Shown here: positions 1 to 6,811 of the stretch, piece after piece
How positions within the stretch are numbered: the first letter of the stretch is position 1
Layout of the letters: every line of letters begins with the position of its first letter
Source: Treponema sp.
GTDB lineage: Bacteria; Spirochaetota; Spirochaetia; Treponematales; Breznakiellaceae
Length of the DNA stretch: 16,953 nucleotides
Assembly: GCA_031283505.1 (NCBI GenBank)
Contig: JAITBO010000236.1
Coordinates: forward strand, 1 to 16,953
Reading direction: 5' to 3'
Translations under genes and position numbers: made by a program
Notes under the pieces: model-generated
Told to the model about the DNA's origin: nothing
The model's input: the letters and a program-made list of their open reading frames with translations, nothing else
Database searches by the model: none

Positions 1-2
1 TT

Positions 3-590
3 TTACGGACGGCCCGGCAGTCCCAGAATACGGCGGTAAATCCCGTAGTTCTCCTGGTCAAAACACACGAACACGACCTTTTTTATTCCCGGTGTCAGGG
101 GCAGGGTTTCCTTGACCGACGCAAGGGCGATTTCGGCGGCTTTTTCCTTAGGGTAGCCGTAAACCCCGGCGCTGACGTTGGGAAAGGCGATGGACGCAAG
201 GCCCTGTTCTTCCGCAAGGAGCAGGCTGTTCCGGTAACAGGAGGCCAGAAGCTCCGGCTCCCCCTGCCCTCCCCCATGCCAGATGGGGCCTACGGTGTGG
301 ATCACAAACTTGCAGGGAAGCCGTCCCGCGCCGGTGAGCACCGCTTCTCCGGTTTGGCAGGGGATCCCGCCACGGCGGTGTTTTTCTTCGGCAATGCGGC
401 GACATTCAGCAAGAAGGTCCGGCCCCGCAGCCCGGTGTATGGCGCCGTCCACTCCCCCGCCTCCCATAAGGCTTGAATTGGCGGCGTTGACTATGGCGCA
501 GGTCCTCTGTTCCGTAATGTCCCCAAGGACCAGTTCAATGATGGGTTCTTCCGTAGTTTTCCTCCTCTTTCGGTGTCCGGCTGACAACAA
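3..590 (-). CDS. Macrodomain protein, O-acetyl-ADP-ribose deacetylase / ADP-ribose hydrolase type
   Basis: A cytoplasmic single-domain macrodomain of the MacroD/YmdB type, a family that removes ADP-ribose from proteins or deacetylates O-acetyl-ADP-ribose. The sequence shows the ADP-ribose pocket in order: LVLGDIT, IVNAANSSL, the GGGGVDGAIHRAAG loop, FVIHTVGP and the phosphate loop SAGVYGYP. The stop TAA is at 3-5, so the 3' end is complete. The start is uncertain. The frame stays open to a TTG at 647, but that codon lies inside a dispersed repeat, so a TTG at 590 was chosen. A strong AGGAGG about 20 nt before the family's usual N-terminus (IIELVLGD) has no ATG, GTG or TTG in frame after it. 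It stands alone on this strand, diverging from icd. Family sure, exact substrate not. Confidence 0.87.
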   Translation of the reverse strand: MLSAGHRKRRKTTEEPIIELVLGDITEQRTCAIVNAANSSLMGGGGVDGAIHRAAGPDLLAECRRIAEEKHRRGGIPCQTGEAVLTGAGRLPCKFVIHTVGPIWHGGGQGEPELLASCYRNSLLLAEEQGLASIAFPNVSAGVYGYPKEKAAEIALASVKETLPLTPGIKKVVFVCFDQENYGIYRRILGLPGRP

Positions 591-641
591 AAATAGAGTT
601 TCCCCCGGAAAAGGGGTCTGTCCCCAAGGCGCGAAGCGCCA

Positions 642-795
642 GCGCAAGGGATAGGAGGGGTGTCAGACCCGGAGGGCCTACAGCCCCCGCAGCCCCGCGC
701 AGGCGGGGCGAGGAGGCCGGAGCGCCGGGAGGCGCGGAGCCCCGGATAGCCCGGTCTTGGCCGTGAAACGAAGTTTCCATGGCCAAGATGCGCCC
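642..795 (+). repeat. Dispersed structured intergenic repeat, copy 1
   Basis: First of three copies sharing the edge GCGCAAGGGATAG, an internal GGATAGCCCGGT box and the far edge ATGCGCCC. Between these lie hairpins: GCCCCGC/GCGGGGC at 692-698 and 703-709, GCGCC/GGCGC near 728-741, and CTTGGCC/GGCCAAG near the right edge. A further GGCGC-gaa-GCGCC hairpin sits just outside, at 628-640. Copy 2 (10758-10897) keeps the first hairpin through a compensatory change. It lies between the divergent macrodomain and icd genes. Its function is unknown: a structured RNA element or a selfish palindromic repeat are both possible. Confidence 0.8.
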
Positions 796-910
796 ATCTC
801 CGAATGACAATCCTTTCGTTTTGCCGCCCTTTTTCCTTCAAAGTATAGGCCAAGGCGCCGCTTGTGGATATACTTACCTCCGTCACGCTAATACGTTTTT
901 GGAGGAAACT

Positions 911-2119
911 ATGACCGCGCGTATCCCAATGAAGACGCCTCTGGTAGAAATGGACGGGGACGAGATGACCCGCGTACTTTGGGCGCTGGTAAAAGAAAAA
1001 CTCATCCTGCCCTGGGTGGACCTTAAAACCGAATACTACGACCTGGGTCTTAAAAAACGGGACGATACCAACGACGAAGTTACCATCAAGTCTGCGGAAG
1101 CTATACTGCGTCTGGGAGTGGGGGTAAAATGCGCGACCATTACGAGTAACGCCGCCCGCAAAACGGAATACGGCCTTAAAAACCTGCATCCCAGCCCTAA
1201 CGCCACTATACGGGCCATCCTGGACGGGACGGTGTTCCGAAAATCCATAGCCGTGTCCTGCGTCAAGCCCACGATCTCCACCTGGAAAGCGCCTATCGTC
1301 ATAGGCCGTCACGCCTACGGCGATGTGTACAAAAGCGCGGAAATGGCGGTCCCCGGTCCGGGCAGGGTGGAACTGGTCTACACCGGGGAAGACGGCGCGG
1401 AAAAACGGATCACGGTGGCGGACATGAAGGGACCCGGCATAGTCCAGGGCATACATAACCTGGACAGCTCCATCCGCAGTTTCGCCCGGGCCTGCTTCCG
1501 TTACGCCCTGGACGAGAAAATTCCGGTCTGGTTCGCCACCAAAGACACGATCTCCAAAACCTACGACGGCAGGTTCAAGGAAATTTTCAACCAGGTTTAC
1601 GAAACCGAATTCAAGGCGTTGTGCGAAAAAGCGGGGGTCTCATACTTTTACACTCTGATAGACGACGCGGCGGCCAGGGTGGTCAAGAGCGAGGGCGGCT
1701 TCCTCTGGGCCTGCAAGAACTATGACGGTGATGTGATGAGCGACATGATTGCCAGCGCCGCCGGGAGCCTTGCCATGATGACCAGCGTCCTCCTGTCCCC
1801 TTCGGGAGCGGCGGAATACGAAGCCGCCCACGGGACGGTGCAGCAGCATTACTACCGCTGGCAGAAGGGCGAAAAGACCAGCACAAATCCTGCCGCCCTC
1901 ATCTTCGCCTGGACCGGTGCCCTGGCAAAGCGGGGAGAACTTGACGGGATTTCGGATCTGGCCGCCTTTGCACGGGACCTGGAAGACGCTACGATACGCG
2001 CCATAGAAGAAGGGGACATGACCGGCGACCTTGCGCGCATGGCCTGCCCAAAACCGGCGAAGGCGCTGGATTCCTGGGAATTCACAGAGGCGGTTGCAAC
2101 GCGGGTGCGGCGCGGTTAG
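911..2119 (+). CDS. icd: NADP-dependent isocitrate dehydrogenase, homodimeric (eukaryote-like) type
   Basis: Oxidative decarboxylation of isocitrate to 2-oxoglutarate in the cytoplasm, in an anaerobe most likely to supply glutamate. The 402-residue length is normal for the IDH1/IDH2-like subfamily. It opens with VEMDGDEMTR. The isocitrate site is intact: S95-P-N97 and R101 in HPSPNATIR, R133 in IGRHAYGD, Y140, K211, D251, D274 and D278 in the NYDGDVMSD stretch. ATG 911 follows GGAGG at 901-905; an in-frame ATG at 779 would add an unlikely leader containing repeat sequence. In the cofactor region EAAHGTV is followed by QQH where human IDH1 has TRH, and R256 replaces human Q257 in the IDD helix. 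NADP preference is therefore probable, not proven. The last codons and stop lie inside a 21-bp tandem repeat. Confidence 0.95.
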   Translation: MTARIPMKTPLVEMDGDEMTRVLWALVKEKLILPWVDLKTEYYDLGLKKRDDTNDEVTIKSAEAILRLGVGVKCATITSNAARKTEYGLKNLHPSPNATIRAILDGTVFRKSIAVSCVKPTISTWKAPIVIGRHAYGDVYKSAEMAVPGPGRVELVYTGEDGAEKRITVADMKGPGIVQGIHNLDSSIRSFARACFRYALDEKIPVWFATKDTISKTYDGRFKEIFNQVYETEFKALCEKAGVSYFYTLIDDAAARVVKSEGGFLWACKNYDGDVMSDMIASAAGSLAMMTSVLLSPSGAAEYEAAHGTVQQHYYRWQKGEKTSTNPAALIFAWTGALAKRGELDGISDLAAFARDLEDATIRAIEEGDMTGDLARMACPKPAKALDSWEFTEAVATRVRRG

Positions 2120-2286
2120 AAACGATTGCGGCGCAGTTAGAAACGATTGCGGCGCGGATAGAAACGATTGCGGCGCGGATAGAAACGATTGCGGCGCAGT
2201 TAGAAACGATTGCGGCGCAGTTAGAAACGATTGCGGCGCGGTTAGAAACGATTGCGGCGCAGTTAGAAACGATTGCGGCGCGGTTA
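2107..2286 (+). repeat. 21-bp tandem repeat (minisatellite), eight full units plus a partial ninth
   Basis: The unit reads GCGGCGCRGWTAG followed by AAACGATT. It occurs head to tail at 2107, 2128, 2149, 2170, 2191, 2212, 2233 and 2254, with 12 bases of a ninth at 2275. Units differ only at two positions, in the order GG-TT, AG-TT, GG-AT, GG-AT, AG-TT, AG-TT, GG-TT, AG-TT, GG-TT. The first unit supplies the last three icd codons and its TAG stop. Because 21 is a multiple of three, every later unit repeats a TAG in the icd frame, and the last reads TAA. It fills most of the gap between the convergent icd and NodB-like genes. Confidence 0.95.
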
Positions 2287-2310
2287 AGAGACGGTCTGTC
2301 CTGATTTCCG

Positions 2311-4626
2311 CTACCGGGCGTGTTCGATCAGCGTGGATACCGGTGTTAAGGAATAACCTTCCCGTATCAGGGCGTCCAGCAACACGCCAAGGCGGGTATA
2401 AAGGTAGTCCGAACGGCCCCCGGCAAGGACGCCCAGGCGTATGGGAATGATGGATCCCGGACGTTTCTGTTCCATGATGCGGTCTATCATGTCCGATGCG
2501 GAGTATTGGGTCACCCCGCCGCGGCGCACATCCTCCCGGCTAACCCAGTCCATGGGGTCTACATCCCGGCCCGCCGTGGTGTAACCCGCCTGGGCAGCGG
2601 CGGAGACGATCTCTGCCGAAGCCGTATAATAGGGGGCGTGCCAGATAAGGCTGAGTTCATTGCCCGTTGTATTAAAAAATTCATCCTCGTTGCGGGCAAG
2701 GCCCCGGGAGATAAAATCGCTTTGAATGCGGTAACGGGAATCGGACAAGTCGATAAGGGCGAAGAACATGGAGGCGGTTTCATGGCCCGCCTCCACTATG
2801 TCCCGGACCGCCGCAGGATGGCGGCGTATAAATTCGCCGTTGAGGAAAAAAGTCGCCCGTATACCAAAGCGGCGGAGGGTCTCCAGTACGCCGGGAAGCC
2901 CCGCTATGTCGTCGTAAAGGTCAAAGCAGACCGCCGCTTCCCGTAACCCCTGGCGGCGGGAATGTGTAAAGGGATCGCCGGGACGGAGAGGTTCTTCCGC
3001 ATGGATTGGCCCGTCATCAGGGTAGGACGGAGGAAAGCCGCCGCCGGGAAGCAGCGGGGAGGTCCCGACAGAAACGGTGTTCCGTATCATGGGGATGTTT
3101 TCGTAGGGACCGGAAACCTGGCGCTCCAGGTAGACCCGGTAGCGGCCGGAAGTCACGGCAACGGGACGCAGCGCGGGATTGGACGCCTCCGCCCAGGGAG
3201 ATCGGCCATCGGTGACATACCAGATCCCGCCGGCCCTGGCAAGGATGCGTTCCCCTCTTTCCTCAAAGCCGAAGTCATTGGCGGACGAAACGCAGATAAG
3301 TTCCTTCTGTAGGGAAGCGGCGGAGGGATCAAGGAGGCGTATCCGCTCAATGCGCGAACCGTCACCGGTAACCAGTTCCTGGCTTCCCAGCCAGAGGCAG
3401 GAGTAGGCCGGACGGGTACTTAGGGTACTCAACGGCCTCCAGTTGGCGTAATCATAAAGGATGACGCCCCGTTCCCCCCAGAACACGGCGCGGGTTCCAT
3501 CGGGAGACAAAGCGCCCCCCGCGCCTGCCGGGGGATCCAGGGTCCGGAAAACCAGGCCGCCGCCGCTCTGTGGGCCCAGCCTGTAGGCGGCGACGGAAAC
3601 GCCGTCCTTACCGGAAACCGGGACAAGCACCGTGATCTGCCCCTGGGCCGACCAAAGTACCGACACGCTATGACCTGATCGGGGGAGCATGATGTAGGGA
3701 AAGGTCGAAGCGCCGCCCGCGCCGTAACCATCGGTCCCTAAAGGGTAATAAAAGATGTTCTGTCCGCCTTTGGAAAGGAGCATAGCCCGGGAATCCGGGG
3801 ATATCCAAAAGGCGTCGAAATTGTAATCGAATTCATAAGGAATTTTACCTGCCGGAGAACCGATTTCCAGAAAGTCCGCGTATACCGTCCGGGCAAAGAG
3901 TTCGGGCCCCCGGACCCGGTATACCGTCGAACCTCTAAGGTAAAAGAAGTCCCCGCCCTCGGTCCAGTAAACGGAACTGATAGTTCCTTCCCCAATAACG
4001 CGGTAACGCTCATCTACGGAAAAAGTCGCGTTCACGTTGACGTTATGGTAGTAGAGGCGGTTTCCCCGGCAGTACACAAAAACCCTGGAATCGGGGCTCC
4101 AGCAGGCGGGGAAAGATGTATCAGGCCGCTCCACATTGGCCGAAACCTGGATTCTGCCTCCCGTTTCCGTGTTGATGAGGATAAGATTGCCATAGGCCGC
4201 CGTAACGGGTTCCACGTAGAGGAGCCACCGGCCATCGCCGGAAACGGCTATGCCTTCGATCCGTCCGCCAAAAACCGGAGCCCCGTCCGCAAAGGCGGGG
4301 AAGCCGGGTATGGTCTGGGGAAGCCCTCCGGAGACGGGAATCCTTACGGCGCCGAAGGCGTTCCGTATCTGGAGGATCCTGCCGTTTTCGACCAGGTCCA
4401 TCTTTTCGGGGAAGGCGGTCATCTGCTGGAGCGCGAGGTCCGTAAGCCGGGTAACGAAGAGGGCGTCCTGCCGGTTGGAACCGTTAGCATCGGAATCGGC
4501 CCGGAAAAGCATACGATTATCCCCGGACAGGTTGAGGCCGCTAAAAATCACCTTTCCCCATACCCCGCAGACCGGCATCACCAGGACAAGAAAAAGAAAA
4601 AACAGGACGTAAGGGTTATGTTTCAT
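2311..4626 (-). CDS. Secreted beta-propeller protein with C-terminal degenerate NodB (polysaccharide deacetylase) domain
   Basis: A 771-residue exported protein. Residues 5-24 form a signal peptide (hydrophobic PYVLFFLFLVLVMPVCGVWG); the cysteine context is a poor lipobox. Residues about 30-520 hold TolB/WD40-like blades with repeated SPDS/SPDG/SGDG turns at 129-132, 177-180, 276-279 and 374-377. After a Pro/Gly linker (520-555), residues 562-770 resemble a NodB fold. The fold is degenerate: motif 1 is FDLYDD, the metal pair of motif 2 reads GHETASMFFA instead of GHxxxxHxxxH, motif 3 is HAPY instead of RxPY, DVDPMDW (motif 4) is kept, and motif 5 reads IIPIRLG instead of xLLHD. Deacetylase activity is thus doubtful, and a carbohydrate-binding or scaffold role in the periplasm is an inference. 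Its start overlaps the upstream 68-aa gene by 11 nt, suggesting translational coupling. Confidence 0.82.
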   Translation of the reverse strand: MKHNPYVLFFLFLVLVMPVCGVWGKVIFSGLNLSGDNRMLFRADSDANGSNRQDALFVTRLTDLALQQMTAFPEKMDLVENGRILQIRNAFGAVRIPVSGGLPQTIPGFPAFADGAPVFGGRIEGIAVSGDGRWLLYVEPVTAAYGNLILINTETGGRIQVSANVERPDTSFPACWSPDSRVFVYCRGNRLYYHNVNVNATFSVDERYRVIGEGTISSVYWTEGGDFFYLRGSTVYRVRGPELFARTVYADFLEIGSPAGKIPYEFDYNFDAFWISPDSRAMLLSKGGQNIFYYPLGTDGYGAGGASTFPYIMLPRSGHSVSVLWSAQGQITVLVPVSGKDGVSVAAYRLGPQSGGGLVFRTLDPPAGAGGALSPDGTRAVFWGERGVILYDYANWRPLSTLSTRPAYSCLWLGSQELVTGDGSRIERIRLLDPSAASLQKELICVSSANDFGFEERGERILARAGGIWYVTDGRSPWAEASNPALRPVAVTSGRYRVYLERQVSGPYENIPMIRNTVSVGTSPLLPGGGFPPSYPDDGPIHAEEPLRPGDPFTHSRRQGLREAAVCFDLYDDIAGLPGVLETLRRFGIRATFFLNGEFIRRHPAAVRDIVEAGHETASMFFALIDLSDSRYRIQSDFISRGLARNEDEFFNTTGNELSLIWHAPYYTASAEIVSAAAQAGYTTAGRDVDPMDWVSREDVRRGGVTQYSASDMIDRIMEQKRPGSIIPIRLGVLAGGRSDYLYTRLGVLLDALIREGYSLTPVSTLIEHAR

Positions 4627-4822
4627 GATCCTTACCGGGGATAAGGGCCGTTAATTCCTGGTCCATCCGGATAAGGTACTCGTCCAACTGTTTGATACGC
4701 CGGATAGATAATTCGACTTTTTTATCCCAAAGACGATCGCAAGCGCCGTTCAATACTTCATTAAATGATGATTGCTCTGAAAGAACAGTTGCCTTTTCGC
4801 CGGATTTATCAGTATGACTCAT
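4616..4822 (-). CDS. Small conserved-looking cytoplasmic protein, 68 aa, function unknown
   Basis: No family recognised. The 68-residue protein lacks a signal peptide or membrane segment. Residues 18-62 are charged and probably helical (FNEVLNGACDRLW, then IRRIKQLDEYLIRMDQELTAL), possibly a short coiled coil. ATG 4822 is preceded by GGGAG 1-2 nt upstream, so the spacing is tight. The stop overlaps the start of the propeller/NodB gene by 11 nt, and the 46-aa gene ends 32 nt upstream, so the three genes look like one operon. The coding case rests on gene spacing, the overlap and a plausible protein composition. Confidence 0.7.
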   Translation of the reverse strand: MSHTDKSGEKATVLSEQSSFNEVLNGACDRLWDKKVELSIRRIKQLDEYLIRMDQELTALIPGKDHET

Positions 4823-4829
4823 ACTCCCA

Positions 4830-4858
4830 ATAATACAATGATTTCACATAACCTTCAA
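4830..4858 (-). promoter_or_regulatory. Possible sigma-70 promoter before the 68-aa gene
   Basis: On the minus strand TTGAAG (4853-4858), a 17-nt spacer and TATTAT (4830-4835). The predicted start site would fall at the ATG of the 68-aa gene, leaving no room for the GGGAG upstream, so this match may be chance. The promoter at 5031-5059 is the better candidate for the operon. Confidence 0.3.
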
Positions 4859-4995
4859 TGATCCGAATCGAAATTCAAGACTTCACCGGGCAAATCCCTC
4901 GATAGAGTCGAAGCGGTATCGCCTTTGTTATCAAAGGCTCGTATAAAGGTGACCGCCGCTATAAAGGCAATCAAAATAAAAACTAACTTACGCAT
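4855..4995 (-). CDS. Small membrane or secreted protein, 46 aa, function unknown
   Basis: A short gene easily missed by length cut-offs. ATG 4995 sits 4 nt after GGGAGG, and the stop TGA is at 4857-4855. The protein begins MRKLVFILIAFIAAVTFI, that is two basic residues and a 15-residue hydrophobic stretch, followed by RAF and a polar, acidic tail ending FDSDH. This fits a single-span small membrane protein with the tail outside, or an exported peptide cleaved after an xRA site. A good promoter lies 30-60 nt upstream (5031-5059). The gene lies between the LysM/M23 gene and the 68-aa gene in the same direction. No family recognised. Confidence 0.72.
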   Translation of the reverse strand: MRKLVFILIAFIAAVTFIRAFDNKGDTASTLSRDLPGEVLNFDSDH

Positions 4996-5030
4996 AATCC
5001 CTCCCGGCAGACACTATTACGTTATTACCG

Positions 5031-5059
5031 ATTGTATTATTATATATGGAGAAAATCAA
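5031..5059 (-). promoter_or_regulatory. Sigma-70-type promoter for the small-protein/NodB-like operon
   Basis: On the minus strand TTGATT (5054-5059), 17-nt AT-rich spacer, TACAAT (5031-5036). The expected start near 5024 leaves a leader of about 28 nt with GGGAGG before ATG 4995. It lies between the end of the LysM/M23 gene (5075) and the 46-aa gene, so this operon can be transcribed independently. Confidence 0.6.
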
Positions 5060-5074
5060 CATATCCACCGTAAA

Positions 5075-6358
5075 TCAAGGGGAGAGCAGATCGCGGGGAT
5101 TGACCGCTCTGCCGTTTTTAAAAACCGCAAAATGCAGGTGAGGCCCGGTACTGTAACCGGTATTACCCACTTCGCCGATTTTAGTTCCCTGATTAACCGG
5201 GGAACCCTGAGTTATCGAGGTAACGCTCAGATGAGCGTACATGGTCTGAAAACCGTTGCCGTGGCTCAGAATGATGAACTTTCCATAGGTCCCATTGTAC
5301 CCCACTGTAGAAACCCTGCCGTCCATAGCCGCCTTGACCGGCGTTCCAATGGAAGCCGCCATGTCTATGGCCGCATGATAGCGCCTGACCCCGCTGATGG
5401 GATCGTCCCGCCAGCCGAAAGGCGATGTCAGCCGTCCCCGTATGGGATAGATGAACAGTTCTCCCAAGGCAAGTTTGAGGTCCTCGGTCCGCATCCTGGC
5501 GCCGGGTATAAAGAGTACCGTCCCTGGCGTAATGGTTTCGCTTTGAACATCGTTGGCATCCAGAATGACCGCCAGGGGGACATCCATGGCGGTGGAAATT
5601 TTAAGAAGGCTGTCCCCATTTTTAACAGTATAGGGAATTCCGTCCATGTTGGGAACCTTAATCACCTGGCCTTCGTAGAGACGCCTGACGTTGGTAATGC
5701 CGTTGGAAGCGATAATGGCATCTATGGAGATGCCGTAAGCCGCCGCTATTTTCGATACCGAGTCCCCCCTCTTAATCGTGTAACTCAGCCACGAAAAAGT
5801 TTCCGTCAGATCCAGGGGAATATCCTCGCTTGGCGGTGAACCGTTTTCCCGGGACGCCTGGGGATAAAGCCCCGCGTAAGAAGCCATATTTACCTGAAAC
5901 CCGGAATCTTCCATGGGAGTGATAAAGACTCTGCGGTTGTTCCCTATTTGCGCAAAGGAACAGTAGAGGATCAGCACGAAAAGGCCCAGGGCCGCAACAA
6001 TAAAGGCCGGGAACATAAGGCGCAGAAAAGCGGATGCAAAGGGATTTTTTCGGAAGGATATGGGCTGTCTTTCGGCGGCGTTGCGGTTCTCCGCCGGGGA
6101 GACTAAGGGAACATCTTTTTTAGGAAAAGGCTTGAAGGAAAATTTGGGAAACCTGAGCCACGAAGGGCCCCTTAAACGCAGTCCCATACCCGGACGCAAG
6201 CCGAAGAAACCTTTGAACGCGGAAGCGTTTTTTGCCCTTACATGGGTCCGCTTTTTATGGACCGGGTTCTGCTTTATCTTGTCCAGAGGCTTATAGGAGG
6301 CCGAAGAAGACGAACGCCTCCTGCGCTGTATATGCTGCACTCCAATTGATTCGATCAT
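5075..6358 (-). CDS. Membrane-anchored LysM / M23 (LytM-type) peptidoglycan endopeptidase
   Basis: A cell-wall hydrolase that should cut peptide cross-links in the periplasm. Residues 1-110 are strongly basic (RRRRSSSSAS, many K/R) and predicted cytoplasmic. Residues 112-134 are one membrane segment. Two LysM domains follow at about 192-236 (YTIKRGDSVSKIA) and 242-286 (YTVKNGDSLLKIS), then an M23 domain at 308-425. The zinc ligands are present: H328 and D332 in RYHAAIDMA and H409 in GPHLHF, with H376 and H407 also conserved, so it should be active, unlike degenerate EnvC/NlpD-type regulators. The long basic cytoplasmic tail is unusual and may contact DNA, lipid or a partner. The start is not fixed: ATG 6358 has no clear ribosome site. 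It diverges from lepB. Confidence 0.9.
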   Translation of the reverse strand: MIESIGVQHIQRRRRSSSSASYKPLDKIKQNPVHKKRTHVRAKNASAFKGFFGLRPGMGLRLRGPSWLRFPKFSFKPFPKKDVPLVSPAENRNAAERQPISFRKNPFASAFLRLMFPAFIVAALGLFVLILYCSFAQIGNNRRVFITPMEDSGFQVNMASYAGLYPQASRENGSPPSEDIPLDLTETFSWLSYTIKRGDSVSKIAAAYGISIDAIIASNGITNVRRLYEGQVIKVPNMDGIPYTVKNGDSLLKISTAMDVPLAVILDANDVQSETITPGTVLFIPGARMRTEDLKLALGELFIYPIRGRLTSPFGWRDDPISGVRRYHAAIDMAASIGTPVKAAMDGRVSTVGYNGTYGKFIILSHGNGFQTMYAHLSVTSITQGSPVNQGTKIGEVGNTGYSTGPHLHFAVFKNGRAVNPRDLLSP

Positions 6359-6370
6359 GATATTGGTTTA

Positions 6371-6399
6371 TCGACATAATTCACGGTAATCATTATACT
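6371..6399 (+). promoter_or_regulatory. Promoter for lepB, overlapping a divergent -10 for the LysM gene
   Basis: On the plus strand TCGACA (6371-6376), 17-nt spacer, TATACT (6394-6399). The start would fall about 4 nt before ATG 6410, and no ribosome-binding site is seen, so the lepB message may be leaderless or nearly so. On the minus strand TATAAT occupies 6392-6397, sharing four bases with the plus-strand -10, and would start transcription toward the LysM gene with a leader of about 26 nt. No good minus-strand -35 was seen. Confidence 0.55.
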
Positions 6400-6409
6400 C
6401 TTGCTAGAT

Positions 6410-6811
6410 ATGAAAGCGGACGCTCCGGTAAATACCGGCAGAATCGTGCTGTTTGCCTTCCTTGCGGCTCTCATAATGAAGGTTTTTTTATTTGACTTTG
6501 TGATCGCCGACGGGCGGTCCATGGTTCCGGCGATTCGTCCCGGAACCATGCTGGTGGTAAACCGCCTTTCCTACGGCATCCGGTTACCCTGGACCCGGAA
6601 ATACCTGTTGCGCTGGTCCCTGCCCAAAGCAGGGGATGTGGTGATATTCTTGACTCCTCAGGGACAGCTTGCGGTAAAACGGTGTGCCGAGGTAACGGAG
6701 AAACAGGAATTTTTTGCCTTGGGGGATAACAGCCTTGAATCCTACGATTCCCGTTCCTACGGCCCCGTATCTGCGGATAGTATAATGGGAAAAGTAATGG
6801 GAATCAAATGA
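6410..6811 (+). CDS. lepB: Signal peptidase I (S26 family), short form
   Basis: Cleaves signal peptides of exported proteins at the outer face of the inner membrane. The 133-residue protein has one N-terminal membrane segment (residues 12-33), then the catalytic serine box GRSMVPAIRPG with Ser37, the catalytic lysine in AVKRC (Lys90), and the last conserved box LGDNSLESYDSRSYGPV (104-120). It is a minimal version of the family, lacking the large insertion of E. coli LepB. ATG 6410 was chosen; an in-frame TTG at 6401 would add three residues. The stop overlaps the start of the penicillin-binding protein gene in an ATGA, so the two are co-translated. This may not be the cell's only signal peptidase. 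Confidence 0.92.
   Translation: MKADAPVNTGRIVLFAFLAALIMKVFLFDFVIADGRSMVPAIRPGTMLVVNRLSYGIRLPWTRKYLLRWSLPKAGDVVIFLTPQGQLAVKRCAEVTEKQEFFALGDNSLESYDSRSYGPVSADSIMGKVMGIK

Noticed and set aside
841..875. Operator or promoter for icd from the AAGTATA/TATACTT inverted repeat
   Set aside because: Arms are 21 nt apart and no -35 fits TATACT at 869-874; a weak TTGCCG-17-TATAGG match (821-849) is not convincing.
491..1456. Long minus-strand frame covering the repeat and the icd 5' half
   Set aside because: Antisense shadow of icd; the icd frame has full family motifs, and this frame has no recognisable domain.
2107..2286. CRISPR array
   Set aside because: Units are contiguous with no spacers, and they are shorter than typical CRISPR repeats.
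2031..2450. Plus-strand frame encoding heptapeptide repeats (CGAVRND-like) across the minisatellite
   Set aside because: Starts inside icd in another frame, no ribosome site, and the peptide repeat follows automatically from a 21-bp DNA repeat; it then runs antisense into the NodB-like gene.
4925..5839. 304-codon plus-strand frame
   Set aside because: Antisense to the LysM/M23 gene, with no domain; explained by GC-rich codon use.
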